This document shows, piece after piece, positions 25,580 to 34,746 of a DNA stretch of 64,000 nucleotides; position 1 is the first letter of the stretch, and every line of letters starts with the position of its first letter. This DNA comes from Anaerolineaceae bacterium (GTDB taxonomy: Bacteria > Chloroflexota > Anaerolineae > Anaerolineales > Anaerolineaceae), in the NCBI GenBank assembly GCA_003524305.1, contig DQHW01000024.1, positions 8,540-72,539 of the forward strand, in the 5' to 3' direction. The position numbers were made by a program, and so were the translations under genes. Below the pieces are notes generated by a model. That model ran no database searches, was not told where the DNA came from, and worked only from the letters and a program-made list of their open reading frames with translations.

Positions 25580-28500
25580 GTGAAAAAAATTAAATATTTG
25601 TTGCTCAGATTATTGTTAGTTATCAGTTTCTTGTTTGGTATTTCTAATTATCCACAAATTCCAATTGTAAAAGCGCAAGAAGTCTCCTTCCAAGCGCAGG
25701 TGAATAATTTCTTCACACCCACAACTATTGGTTCGGGTGGAACTTCTGTTTTTACCATTACTATTACCAATCCAAATAATTTCCCATTAACATTGTCCAC
25801 AATTCCTTCGGCGATTTCCAACACATTGCCCTCGGGGGTTACCTTTGCAAGTCCGGCAAACGCTTCAACAACTTGCAGTGGAGGAACAGTTTCTATTTTT
25901 GGAACCACAATCTCGTTGATTGGCGGTACTGTGCCTGCTGCAGGAACAGGGTATGGTTTATGTACAATAACTGCAAATGTCACTTCGAGCCTTCCCACGA
26001 CATATTACAATACAATAGCTGCTGAATCACTGGTTGCTACAGACCCTACTGGAACATTTGAGATTACCAATCAAACTCCCTCGTCCACAAACTTGGTGGT
26101 GAGTTCGATAAACGCACCAAGTATCAGTAAACGCTTTTCAAGTAACACTCGATGGGTAGGGCAAAATTCCACTTTAACTATAACCATAAGAAACAACGAT
26201 TTGAATTATGCGTTGACTCAGACAAATCTCACTGACAACTTACCGACAAATGTAAAAATTGCCAGCACACCAAATGTTACTTTTAACAGCGCAAATTGCG
26301 GATCGCCGACGATTACGGCAACTGCAGGCAGTGCTTTTATTTCAATTAGCAATGCCACATTACCCGAGAATACAGCATGCGATATTAGTGTAAATATTAC
26401 ATCTGATATTGCCGGCGTTTATTTAAATTCCATACCGGCCAGGGCGATAACAACTCAGCAAGGAGTCACCAATAGCTCGGCTGCTTCAGCGCCAATAAAT
26501 TTTCAATCAATTGGTATGACAAAATCATTTGCAGTGGGGAATATGGTGGTGGGCGGAACAACTACCATGAGTATATTAATGCAGAACCCCACATCTTCAC
26601 CATATACATCGGTTGCTTTTACTGACACTATGCCCAGTGGGCTAACTGTGGTTTCTGCAAATTCTTCACAATGTAACGGAACGGTGGAAATTGGCTCAGG
26701 CGGACAGTCGTTATCTTTTAGCGGGGGAACCATCCCTGCAGGAAGTATCTCAATACCTGGGTCGTGCACAATTACCGCGACAGTTACAGGTTCAATCGCA
26801 GGCTCTTTTACCAACACCATCCCGGCTAATTCGCTTACAACTGGCACGTCAGGCGTCACGAATGTGGCAGATGTGTCAGCAAATATTACCATTTACAATG
26901 ATGGTGCGGGAATCTCTAGCCGTTCTAAATCGTTTACTCCTTCCACAATAAAGGTAAATGGCGTTTCAACCTTAACCATCAGAGTCAGAGCACCAGCAGA
27001 TACCCAATTAACAGGTTTTTCTCTTGATGATTCCTTACCGGTTGGGATTCAGGTGGCGGCTGTACCAACATCATCTAAAGGCTCAAATTGCCAGGGTGGA
27101 ACGTTCAATCCATCATCAGGTGACACGCTCCTCAGATACTCAGGAGGAACTATCCCTGCCGGGCAAGAATGTGTGCTGGTGGTTAATGTAACCTCAAGCA
27201 CCAAAGGTGTATTCACAAATGTTATTTCATCAGCTAATATCTCAAATGATCAAGGCAGAAATATTACCAGCAGCTTTTCTGCTAACCTGACCGTGAGCGG
27301 CTTATCAGTTAGCAAGGCTTTTTACCCTTCTATGGTTGACATCACCGGTATCTCTACTTTTACTATTACACTAACCAACACCAATAATAATTATCTTGAA
27401 AATGTGAGTTTCACTGATGCTTTGCCAACCAATATTGCAATAGCAGCTTCTCCGAATGTTCATTCTACGTGTGGATCAGGTGTGACTGCTAATTCCGGGG
27501 GAACAAGTGTCAGCTTAAGTGGTGGGTTAATCCCCGCCCAGGTTGGCAGCGTACCTGGAGTTTGTAGAATAGACGTGGATGTGGTTGGACTTGTCACCGG
27601 AAAATTGACAAATACTATCGCTTCTGGGGCAGTATCCGGCACACTTCATGGAACATCACCGGCCATGGTGATCACCAACCCATCAGCCGCGACTGCGGAT
27701 ATCGAGGTGGCTGATATTTCCATTGGCGTGGTGAAGGAGTTTGAAGTTCCTGGTCAGGTCAATATGGGGTCCTCTTCAAAGATGACCGTGACATTAACAA
27801 ATGAAAATGCTGTTCAATTGGTTGGGATTGGTTTCACTGACAATTTGCCGACCCATTCAACCATTCCAGGAGCCCGGCTACTAGTTGCTGATCCGGCAAA
27901 TGCTTCAACGGGTGATTGTGGTGGGGCAATTTCAATTGCGCCTGATCGCTATTCTTTCGCATTCAGCGGTGGAACACTGGCACCAAATACAACCTGTTCT
28001 CTCTCCATTGACATTACTTCCAATGTAAGAGATGGGCTTACGAATACAATACCTGTTGATGCAGTTCGTTCCACAAACGGTGCCTCTAATCCACTTTCCG
28101 CAGTTGCAACACTGAACAATATCCCCGGTGCGGTTGTTGTAAAAAAATTCCTTACAAACCCGATAGGTACAGGTGATCAAAGTATCATGCGGATCACAAT
28201 TCAAAACGTGGCGAGTTTTGATCTTACCGAAGTTGGGTTGCTAGATGTTTTACCCTCAGGCTTAACACCCGTAAATAATCCATTGATCCCCGAAGAACAA
28301 ACACAATGTAGTGGAACAATGGCTTATGATAGTGATACACGCCAGTTGACTTTAACTGGCGGTGCATTGACGCACGAATCAAGTTGTACCATCCAGATTG
28401 CAGTCACTGCAGCTACCGCTGGCGCCTATCAAAACTGCATTGAAGCGGGTGCATTATCAAACGCTGAAGAGGTTATAAACGATCGTGCTTGTGATACCTT

Positions 28501-31500
28501 AACAGTCGCTGATACGGTAAACCCTCCTGTTATTTCTAAATCCTTTATAACGATCCCTGTAATAGTTGGTGCAACATCACCTCTTCAATTTACACTTACC
28601 AACCCCAATTCAACACCATTAACAGGCATCGGTTTTACCGATTTACTGCCGGTTGGTTTGGTAGTTGCCACTCCTCCTAACGTTTCACAATGCAACGGCA
28701 CTTTAGAAGCCACCGTGGATGGAGATACGTCAAGGGACAAGATCACACTTACAGGCGGCAGTATTGCAGCCAATAGTTCGTGTACCGTAACGTTAGGAAC
28801 TAAAGCTGATGTTGGGGGAGTATACCCGAATGTGACGGGTAATGTTTCTTCAACCGAGGGAGGAGAGGGGAATACCGCTTCAGATGACCTCACTGTTATT
28901 GCTCCTCCATTAATATCCAAAGACTTCAATTTGAGCACGATTACGAGAGGCCAAATTAGTACATTGACCGTTACGTTAACCAATCCGGCTGAAAACACAG
29001 TTGCATTAACCGGTGTCAGTTTCACAGATTCTTTCCCAGCTGGGGTTAAGGTTATTGATCCACCAAATGTGGCTATCTCTCCCAACTGCGGAAGCCCAAC
29101 TTTTGCTCCTGTTGCAAATGACACCACATTAAGTTTTACCAACGGAACTATTCAACCGGCTTCCTCCGGATTAAACATTTGTACCGTTAGTGTTGACGTG
29201 ACTGCAATTAATGGTGGTGTCTACAATAATGTTACTGGAAAGGTGAATTCGACAAATGGCGGTCAAGGGACCACGGCCACTGCCATACTCACTGCTAATG
29301 GTGTTGGACTTTCACTCGTAAAATCAACCTCAACTTCATACTATACATCCATAGGTAATACGATTGTCTATAACTATCTCTTAACCAACACAGGCACTGC
29401 CATTTTATATGCGCCTTTTACGGTTAGTGATAACAAAATAACAGGTACTATCGATTGCGGTAACGGAGGTACAGTAACTTCATTGACGCCTGCGGCGACC
29501 ACAAGTTGTACAGCGAACTATACCGTCGTTGCAGGCGATATCACTGCAAAATCAGTGACCAATGTTGCTTCAGCGACTGCCAAAGATGCCGAGACCGGAG
29601 GTGGAGACGTTTTTTCAAATGACAGCAGCGTTACTGTACTTCTTTCTCGATTAACCCTTGATAAATCAACCTCCACAACCGGGTACCGTGTCGTTGGCGA
29701 CCGGATTGATTACACCTATACCCTTACAAATACTGGAAACACCACTTTGTATGCACCTTTTGAAATTTCTGATGATCATTTTTCAAGTGGTGATCCATTT
29801 TCTTGTGGCAGTGCAACAGTATTACCGCCTAGTGGCGTAACTTCTTGTTCAAAAACCGGTGCAGCGCGATATACCGTTACTGCAGCAGATGTGACCGCAG
29901 GATCGGTTGTCAATAATGCCTCCGCAACGGTTAGTGATGGCAGTTCTGGCACAATCACCTCAAATACAGATTCAGTTACAGTCTATAAAATAGTTGGTCC
30001 TGTAATTTCAAAATCTTTTTCACCCAACCCTGTCGCGGTTGGTGGCACTTCTTTATTAACGTTTACCATTACTAACCCGAACTCAGTATCTTCGTTAACA
30101 GGAGTGGCTTTTACTGATACTTTTCCCGAAGGGATGACGAAGGTTTCTGACCCTTCTGCGGCACAATGCGGAGGTACAGTTTCCAGTACATCCACTTCAA
30201 TTACACTTTCAAATGGGTTCATCATCCCAAGTGGCTCATGTGCGGTATCAATTCTGGTTTCAGCAGACGTGCCAAAGCAATATCCAAATGTCAGTGGTAC
30301 GGTAACCTCTACCAACGGCGGAAGTGGAAACACAGCTTCTGCTACACTGACCGTTCTGGATGCGCCAACCATTACTAAATCGTTTACACCCGATGCAATT
30401 GTCGAAAATGGAACCAGTACACTTACCATCACCATTACTAATCCAACAGGTAACACAGGCACCTTAACGGGCGTGGGTTTTACTGATAACTTCCCAACCG
30501 GGTTGAAAGTTAAAAACCCACCCAACAATGGATTATCTGCTGGTTGTGGGTCACCCACTTTTACACCCCTTGCTGATGACAATACTCTAACTTTTAGCGG
30601 TGGCAGTATTGAGTCTGGTGGCACCTGCGTGGTTTCAGTGGATGTCACAGCACCTTTTGGTATTTACAATAACAACACTGAAGCAGTTTCTTCTACAAAT
30701 GGTGGTACTGGCGTTCCATCCAATGTTGCGATACTAACTGTCAGCGAAGCAGTAGACCTTTCCATTACCAAAACCGATGGGAAAGTTGCTAAAAACAAAG
30801 GTCAAGCAGCGGTTTATACGATAGATGTTGTAAATGCAGGCCCAAGCGCCGCAAATGGGGCAACAGTTTATGATACTTTTCCGACCTCACTGGTTTCTCC
30901 CACCTGGACCTGTGTGCCAGATACAGGTGCTACATGTACCGCCAGTGGTAGCGGCAATATTCTGGATATTGTCAATCTACCTGCGGGAAAAAAGGTTACC
31001 TATACAGTCACCACTAGTATTGCTGCCGATGCCACCACGGATGTAAAAAACACTGCCTCGGTGGTGCCCCCAACTGGATTGGTGGATTTAAATCTAACAA
31101 ACAACACAAGTGAAGATATAGATGGGTTAAACGGATTGACCATTGAGAAAACAATTGATGAAAAAGAAGGGTTTATTTTCGACGAATTAGGGCAGTTCGT
31201 TCACTACACTTATAAAGTCACAAATTCAGGTACATCAACTTTGGTGGCTCCATTTATAGTTATTGATGATAATGTAGATGATGTAGATGGAGTGGTTGCT
31301 TGTTCTTCGGCACCTTCAACATTGGCTCCGGCAGCATTCTTTAATTGTTCAGCAACACATACAGTCACGCAAACAGATCTGGATTCAAATTTCATTACGA
31401 ACAACGTAACTGCCACCGCTAAAGATGGTGATGGTGATACTGTAACGTCAAATACGGCCACCAAGACTGTCAGTGCACACCAAGGGCCGTTAATAGGGAT

Positions 31501-33007
31501 TGCAAAAGAAGTTATCAAGGTTGAAAAAGTCAGTGCTGGCACACATGATGTGACCATGGAGATATTGATCAAAAATTATGGAAATGTCACACTTCATAAT
31601 GTATTGGTTACCGATAACCTGGCGAGTACTTTTCCATCGCAAACCACCTTTGTTGTTCAATCGATTACGAGCACTGATACTTCTTTGAATTTAAATAACA
31701 ATCCAGATGGAACACCAATCTACAATGGCAGTTCCAATATAAACCTTTTAGGAGCCAGAAACACTCTGGAGGTTGGGCAGAGTAAATCTTTCACTCTGGT
31801 GGTAAGGGTGATCCCGACCTCTTACGGACCATTCACAAACACAGCGATAGCTTATGGTACAAGCCCAACAGATGAAGTTGTTAATGATCAGTCGCAAACC
31901 GGATTGGATCCAGATCCCGAACCGAAAGACAACGATCCGACCAATAATAATGAGGGAACAGGCGTTAGTTTTGGGGCTCGTATCTTTGATCCTCCTTTTG
32001 GAATAAAAACACTGGACTCCAATGAACAACCTTATTTAAAATGGACCATGGTTTGGATCAATGACACAAACATAGTCGGTGTCCATGCTGTAGTGCACGA
32101 CCCAATTCCCGCATTCACTCAATTCGTGCCTGGATTGATTGACAGTGGATATGGTGTTCCAGACGGTTCTCCAGCAGGTTCAACTTCACTTGGTGTCTCG
32201 TGTACTCCTACTGAGGGTTCAACTGCAACGAGCACTGACCTTTGCTATTATGAAGGTCCAACTCTCGCGTATCCACGTGGACAGATCATTTGGGAAGGCA
32301 CACTTGGGCCTGATCTGGGAGTGGTTGATCCAAAAGACGCCGAGAACGCCATTTCGATTACATTTGGGGTTAGGGTAAATGATAGTTTGGTTGTTAAGAA
32401 TACAGCTTATATTGACAGTGATCTAAACGGTGATCTTGATGCACTTGATGCAGATGAACGAACTATTGCATTAGCTGACTTCATTTGGGATATAACACCT
32501 GCCAACTTGCCCGACACAGGTTTTGCTCCAAATCAGGTCAGTCTTCTGCCAAAACAAACCACACTCTATAATGAGTTGGGTGATTTCTGGCTTGAAGTTC
32601 CGAAACTGGATATTAAAATGCCCATTGTTGGCATACCTATGGAAGATAATATCTGGGATGTTTCGTGGCTGGGCAATCAGGCTGGCTGGTTGAATGAAAC
32701 GGCGTATCCAACGAGTGCTGGAAACTCAGTAATCACCGGACATGTTTATTTGCCCGATGGCAAGCCTGGTCTATTTGTTGATCTCAAGAAATTGGGTTGG
32801 AACGACATTGTTACCATTCATGTTGGTGACCGGCAATTTATCTATCGGGTTCGGCAGGTAAAGCTGGTTAAGCCGGATGATCTTTCAGCATTGAAAAACG
32901 AATCTTCAAGTTGGATTACGCTTGTCACTTGTCAGGGGTATGATGAAGAAAGTAACAGCTATATTAATCGACAGGTAGTTAGGGCTATATTGGTTGATAT
33001 AAAATAA
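25580..33007 (+). CDS. Giant secreted DUF11-repeat protein with internal LPDTG motif and fused C-terminal sortase domain
   Basis: 2475 residues from a GTG start after TTGGAG. A signal peptide (1 to about 32, ending VKA-QE) is followed by about sixteen beta-sandwich repeats of the DUF11/CARDB-like type, each opening with a form of SKSFxPxxIxxGxxSTLTITITNP and carrying a Cys pair near CxGTxxxxxxxLTLSGGxI...SC. The Thr/Ser/Gly-rich, Cys-containing repeats form a long rod outside the cell. At 2310-2314 stands LPDTG, then a linker, then a sortase domain (about 2335-2475): FWLEVPKLDIKMPIVGIP, catalytic His2388 in ITGHVYLPDG, Cys2451 in LVTCQGYD and Arg2464 in YINRQVV. No membrane helix or basic tail follows LPDTG. 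The sortase resembles classes E/F. The chain may attach itself or a partner to the surface; this is inference. A terminator follows. Confidence 0.9.
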   Translation: MKKIKYLLLRLLLVISFLFGISNYPQIPIVKAQEVSFQAQVNNFFTPTTIGSGGTSVFTITITNPNNFPLTLSTIPSAISNTLPSGVTFASPANASTTCSGGTVSIFGTTISLIGGTVPAAGTGYGLCTITANVTSSLPTTYYNTIAAESLVATDPTGTFEITNQTPSSTNLVVSSINAPSISKRFSSNTRWVGQNSTLTITIRNNDLNYALTQTNLTDNLPTNVKIASTPNVTFNSANCGSPTITATAGSAFISISNATLPENTACDISVNITSDIAGVYLNSIPARAITTQQGVTNSSAASAPINFQSIGMTKSFAVGNMVVGGTTTMSILMQNPTSSPYTSVAFTDTMPSGLTVVSANSSQCNGTVEIGSGGQSLSFSGGTIPAGSISIPGSCTITATVTGSIAGSFTNTIPANSLTTGTSGVTNVADVSANITIYNDGAGISSRSKSFTPSTIKVNGVSTLTIRVRAPADTQLTGFSLDDSLPVGIQVAAVPTSSKGSNCQGGTFNPSSGDTLLRYSGGTIPAGQECVLVVNVTSSTKGVFTNVISSANISNDQGRNITSSFSANLTVSGLSVSKAFYPSMVDITGISTFTITLTNTNNNYLENVSFTDALPTNIAIAASPNVHSTCGSGVTANSGGTSVSLSGGLIPAQVGSVPGVCRIDVDVVGLVTGKLTNTIASGAVSGTLHGTSPAMVITNPSAATADIEVADISIGVVKEFEVPGQVNMGSSSKMTVTLTNENAVQLVGIGFTDNLPTHSTIPGARLLVADPANASTGDCGGAISIAPDRYSFAFSGGTLAPNTTCSLSIDITSNVRDGLTNTIPVDAVRSTNGASNPLSAVATLNNIPGAVVVKKFLTNPIGTGDQSIMRITIQNVASFDLTEVGLLDVLPSGLTPVNNPLIPEEQTQCSGTMAYDSDTRQLTLTGGALTHESSCTIQIAVTAATAGAYQNCIEAGALSNAEEVINDRACDTLTVADTVNPPVISKSFITIPVIVGATSPLQFTLTNPNSTPLTGIGFTDLLPVGLVVATPPNVSQCNGTLEATVDGDTSRDKITLTGGSIAANSSCTVTLGTKADVGGVYPNVTGNVSSTEGGEGNTASDDLTVIAPPLISKDFNLSTITRGQISTLTVTLTNPAENTVALTGVSFTDSFPAGVKVIDPPNVAISPNCGSPTFAPVANDTTLSFTNGTIQPASSGLNICTVSVDVTAINGGVYNNVTGKVNSTNGGQGTTATAILTANGVGLSLVKSTSTSYYTSIGNTIVYNYLLTNTGTAILYAPFTVSDNKITGTIDCGNGGTVTSLTPAATTSCTANYTVVAGDITAKSVTNVASATAKDAETGGGDVFSNDSSVTVLLSRLTLDKSTSTTGYRVVGDRIDYTYTLTNTGNTTLYAPFEISDDHFSSGDPFSCGSATVLPPSGVTSCSKTGAARYTVTAADVTAGSVVNNASATVSDGSSGTITSNTDSVTVYKIVGPVISKSFSPNPVAVGGTSLLTFTITNPNSVSSLTGVAFTDTFPEGMTKVSDPSAAQCGGTVSSTSTSITLSNGFIIPSGSCAVSILVSADVPKQYPNVSGTVTSTNGGSGNTASATLTVLDAPTITKSFTPDAIVENGTSTLTITITNPTGNTGTLTGVGFTDNFPTGLKVKNPPNNGLSAGCGSPTFTPLADDNTLTFSGGSIESGGTCVVSVDVTAPFGIYNNNTEAVSSTNGGTGVPSNVAILTVSEAVDLSITKTDGKVAKNKGQAAVYTIDVVNAGPSAANGATVYDTFPTSLVSPTWTCVPDTGATCTASGSGNILDIVNLPAGKKVTYTVTTSIAADATTDVKNTASVVPPTGLVDLNLTNNTSEDIDGLNGLTIEKTIDEKEGFIFDELGQFVHYTYKVTNSGTSTLVAPFIVIDDNVDDVDGVVACSSAPSTLAPAAFFNCSATHTVTQTDLDSNFITNNVTATAKDGDGDTVTSNTATKTVSAHQGPLIGIAKEVIKVEKVSAGTHDVTMEILIKNYGNVTLHNVLVTDNLASTFPSQTTFVVQSITSTDTSLNLNNNPDGTPIYNGSSNINLLGARNTLEVGQSKSFTLVVRVIPTSYGPFTNTAIAYGTSPTDEVVNDQSQTGLDPDPEPKDNDPTNNNEGTGVSFGARIFDPPFGIKTLDSNEQPYLKWTMVWINDTNIVGVHAVVHDPIPAFTQFVPGLIDSGYGVPDGSPAGSTSLGVSCTPTEGSTATSTDLCYYEGPTLAYPRGQIIWEGTLGPDLGVVDPKDAENAISITFGVRVNDSLVVKNTAYIDSDLNGDLDALDADERTIALADFIWDITPANLPDTGFAPNQVSLLPKQTTLYNELGDFWLEVPKLDIKMPIVGIPMEDNIWDVSWLGNQAGWLNETAYPTSAGNSVITGHVYLPDGKPGLFVDLKKLGWNDIVTIHVGDRQFIYRVRQVKLVKPDDLSALKNESSSWITLVTCQGYDEESNSYINRQVVRAILVDIK

Positions 33008-33019
33008 AAATTAATTAGC

Positions 33020-33058
33020 AAAGGATCCTCCTGTGTCAGTGGCAGAAGGATCCTTTTT
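33020..33058 (+). terminator. Intrinsic terminator after the adhesin-sortase gene
   Basis: AAAGGATCCT (33020-33029) pairs with AGGATCCTTT (33047-33056) around a 17-base loop and continues into a T run. It lies between two convergent genes. Confidence 0.85.
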
Positions 33059-33079
33059 ACAATTTCCTTTCTTTAATTG

Positions 33080-33583
33080 TTATGCTTTTATACTAAAGGT
33101 GTTCGCAACGAGCGAGCTCGATTCGGTCATTTGGCCTGTGTTGTCATATTCGCTTTGAGTAGATTCGGTTTTAGCGTTTTCTTCGAGTTGTTTGAGAATG
33201 TAAGCCAACTTCTCCTGGATGGAGACTTCACCGTCTTCATCCGTATCGCGTATATCATAGGTGGTGGTGCTTGTGCTGCTTGATGACGAGTTCTTCGAAG
33301 CCGCACCTGCACTCTGTGAAGGGGGCGGACCTTTTGGCTTGCCGCCCTGCTGCATTTTTTTCATGACGGCTTCATTCTCAGCCTGGCTGATCTTGCCGTC
33401 GCCATCGGTATCGGTTTCTTCGAACATCTTCAGCAGTTTTTCTTCTGTGTCGCCGTCCTGTTTTTTGATGTTGGCGAGAAATTCTTCCTTGTCGATATTG
33501 CCGTCAGCGTTCACATCCAATTTCTTGAACATCGCCGCAGGGTCAAAACTTGTGTTGTTGATTGATGATACTCCCATAGACAT
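33080..33583 (-). CDS. EF-hand calcium-binding protein
   Basis: 167 residues, strong ribosome-binding site (AAAGGAG). Three EF-hand loops are visible: DVNADGNIDKEE (about 24-35), DTDGDGKISQAE (about 57-68) and DTDEDGEVSIQE (about 118-129), the first two forming a pair and the third separated by a Gly/Pro/Ser linker. No signal peptide. Prokaryotic calmodulin-like proteins of this size (calerythrin/XopAW-like repeats) are thought to buffer or sense calcium. It is convergent with the DUF11-sortase gene; as sortases and repeat proteins often bind calcium the neighbourhood may be meaningful, but this is speculation. Confidence 0.87.
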   Translation of the reverse strand: MSMGVSSINNTSFDPAAMFKKLDVNADGNIDKEEFLANIKKQDGDTEEKLLKMFEETDTDGDGKISQAENEAVMKKMQQGGKPKGPPPSQSAGAASKNSSSSSTSTTTYDIRDTDEDGEVSIQEKLAYILKQLEENAKTESTQSEYDNTGQMTESSSLVANTFSIKA

Positions 33584-33772
33584 TTCGGACTCCTTTCCAT
33601 TTCTGTCACCCTGATGATTTTTGATTTCTACTTAACCTTATCGCCTGAGAAGTTGCATACTGAAATCATCTCCACACTTCTGCACAGTTCTTCACAATTA
33701 CAAACTGCATTGTTGTTTTTCCGCTATAATCCCTACTTGGTTTCAAATTAATGTGAAGGATAGGGTTGAAGG

Positions 33773-34435
33773 ATGACTGTGACACGAAACTTGGAAGCGA
33801 TTTTGTGGGATATGGACGGCGTGATTGTGGATACATATGAAGGGCACTTTGTATCCTGGAAACAAGCTCTGGATGAAGTGGGGCAGTCCTATGATGAAGA
33901 TACTTTTAGACGTACTTTTGGCATGAACAACCGCTTGATCATGGCACACGTTTTTGATGGTGAACTCGAAGAAGCGTTTATTCAAAAAGTGGGCGACCGG
34001 AAAGAAGAGCTGTTCAGGCGGGATATCAAAGGTAAAGTTCAAACCTTACCTGGTGTTGTAGAGTGGCTTGAGCGATTCAAGGGGATGAATCTCAAACAAG
34101 CTGTTGCTTCTTCCGCACCGCAGGCTAACATTGATGCGTTACTGAACGAGCTCAAGATCAGGGAGTATTTTAAGGCGGAGGCGGCAGGAGCGACCCTCAA
34201 AGGCAAACCAAATCCGGCGGTCTTCTTGCTGGCAGCGAAGCTGTTGGAAGTGGACCCGCGCAATTGTCTGGTGATCGAAGATTCCATTGCAGGGGTGGAG
34301 GCGGCCAAAAGCGCCGGCTGCCAGTGTGTAGCAGTACTGACCACCAATCAAGCCAGCGACCTGACCCGGGCGGATTTGATCGTCAAGGATCTATCATGTT
34401 TAATGTTGGAGCAGGTGTACAGTCTTTTTATTTGA
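33773..34435 (+). CDS. HAD-superfamily phosphatase, beta-phosphoglucomutase-like
   Basis: 220 residues. Motif I is WDMDGVIVDT (Asp nucleophile and second Asp), followed by the helical cap of subfamily I (about 17-85), motif II ASSAPQ, the Lys of motif III in KGKPNPAVF and motif IV in VIEDSIAGVEAAKSAG. This is the arrangement of beta-phosphoglucomutase and sugar-phosphate phosphatases such as YfbT or GppA-type enzymes. Substrate unknown. Its stop codon directly adjoins the stop of the opposite-strand microprotein gene. Confidence 0.87.
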   Translation: MTVTRNLEAILWDMDGVIVDTYEGHFVSWKQALDEVGQSYDEDTFRRTFGMNNRLIMAHVFDGELEEAFIQKVGDRKEELFRRDIKGKVQTLPGVVEWLERFKGMNLKQAVASSAPQANIDALLNELKIREYFKAEAAGATLKGKPNPAVFLLAAKLLEVDPRNCLVIEDSIAGVEAAKSAGCQCVAVLTTNQASDLTRADLIVKDLSCLMLEQVYSLFI

Positions 34436-34540
34436 TCACTTGTTCTTTTGCTTTCGAAAGTAGACGACAACATAAATGATCAAGATAATTAATAATATCA
34501 AGAGAAAACCGAGCATAATGTTCAGAGGTGTGAGTCCCAT
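34436..34540 (-). CDS. 34-residue single-helix membrane microprotein
   Basis: A small gene read on the minus strand: start ATG complementary to 34538-34540, preceded by AAAGGA at a five-base distance, stop complementary to 34436-34438. It encodes a short polar start (MGLTPLNIML), one strongly hydrophobic helix (about 9-28, Leu/Ile/Val-rich) and a basic tail (FRKQKNK). The composition, ribosome-binding site and tight tail-to-tail fit with the HAD gene argue for a real gene. N-out, C-in orientation is expected. No homologue is known to me; such peptides can be subunits or regulators of membrane complexes, or type I toxins. Confidence 0.6.
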   Translation of the reverse strand: MGLTPLNIMLGFLLILLIILIIYVVVYFRKQKNK

Positions 34541-34623
34541 TTTTTCCTTTCACCAATAGTTTATTGTTTTATTATAAATGAGATAATTTATGTCAGATAT
34601 AAAATTATTGTCAATAACCAGAG

Positions 34624-34659
34624 AAAGCACCGAATTCTTAATTAAAGAATCGGTGCTTT
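34624..34659. repeat. Imperfect inverted repeat, role unclear
   Basis: AAAGCACCG (34624-34632) pairs with CGGTGCTTT (34651-34659) and the inner arms ATTCTT/AAGAAT extend the stem past one bulged A. It lies between the microprotein and the phage-like gene. Neither side has a T run, so a terminator is possible but unproven. Confidence 0.4.
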
Positions 34660-34682
34660 GAAATTGGAGATAAAAACAAGTC

Positions 34683-34711
34683 TTGACAGAATAGAACATA
34701 TGTGCTATTTT
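34683..34711 (+). promoter_or_regulatory. Promoter with LexA-like (SOS box-like) operator
   Basis: TTGACA (34683-34688), a 17-base spacer and TATTTT (34706-34711) form a good sigma-70 promoter. The spacer and the first part of the -10 box hold 34690-34709, AATAGAACATATGTGCTATT, a 20-base palindrome with one mismatched pair. Its centre GAACATATGTGC differs in one base from the Gram-positive-type LexA site GAACATATGTTC. A repressor there would block RNA polymerase, so DNA-damage induction of the gene behind it is a reasonable guess. Confidence 0.6.
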
Positions 34712-34746
34712 AACCCCACCAACTATAATTAGAAAGGGGTTAAATT

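Noticed and set aside
29983..30648. Long minus-strand frame (and similar ones at 28585-29142, 26503-26892, 31210-31572) inside the DUF11 gene
   Set aside because: The repeated pattern of the DUF11 codons leaves the antisense frame open periodically; compositions mirror the repeat (Val/Pro/Thr-rich) and no start signals are present.
25580..33007. Reading the repeats as tandem DNA repeats or a CRISPR-like array
   Set aside because: The periodicity is at protein level with strong divergence in DNA; unit length of several hundred bases and no spacer structure.
34624..34659. Inverted repeat as an attachment site for the accessory island
   Set aside because: Only one copy was seen and there is no integrase or tRNA gene in the window.
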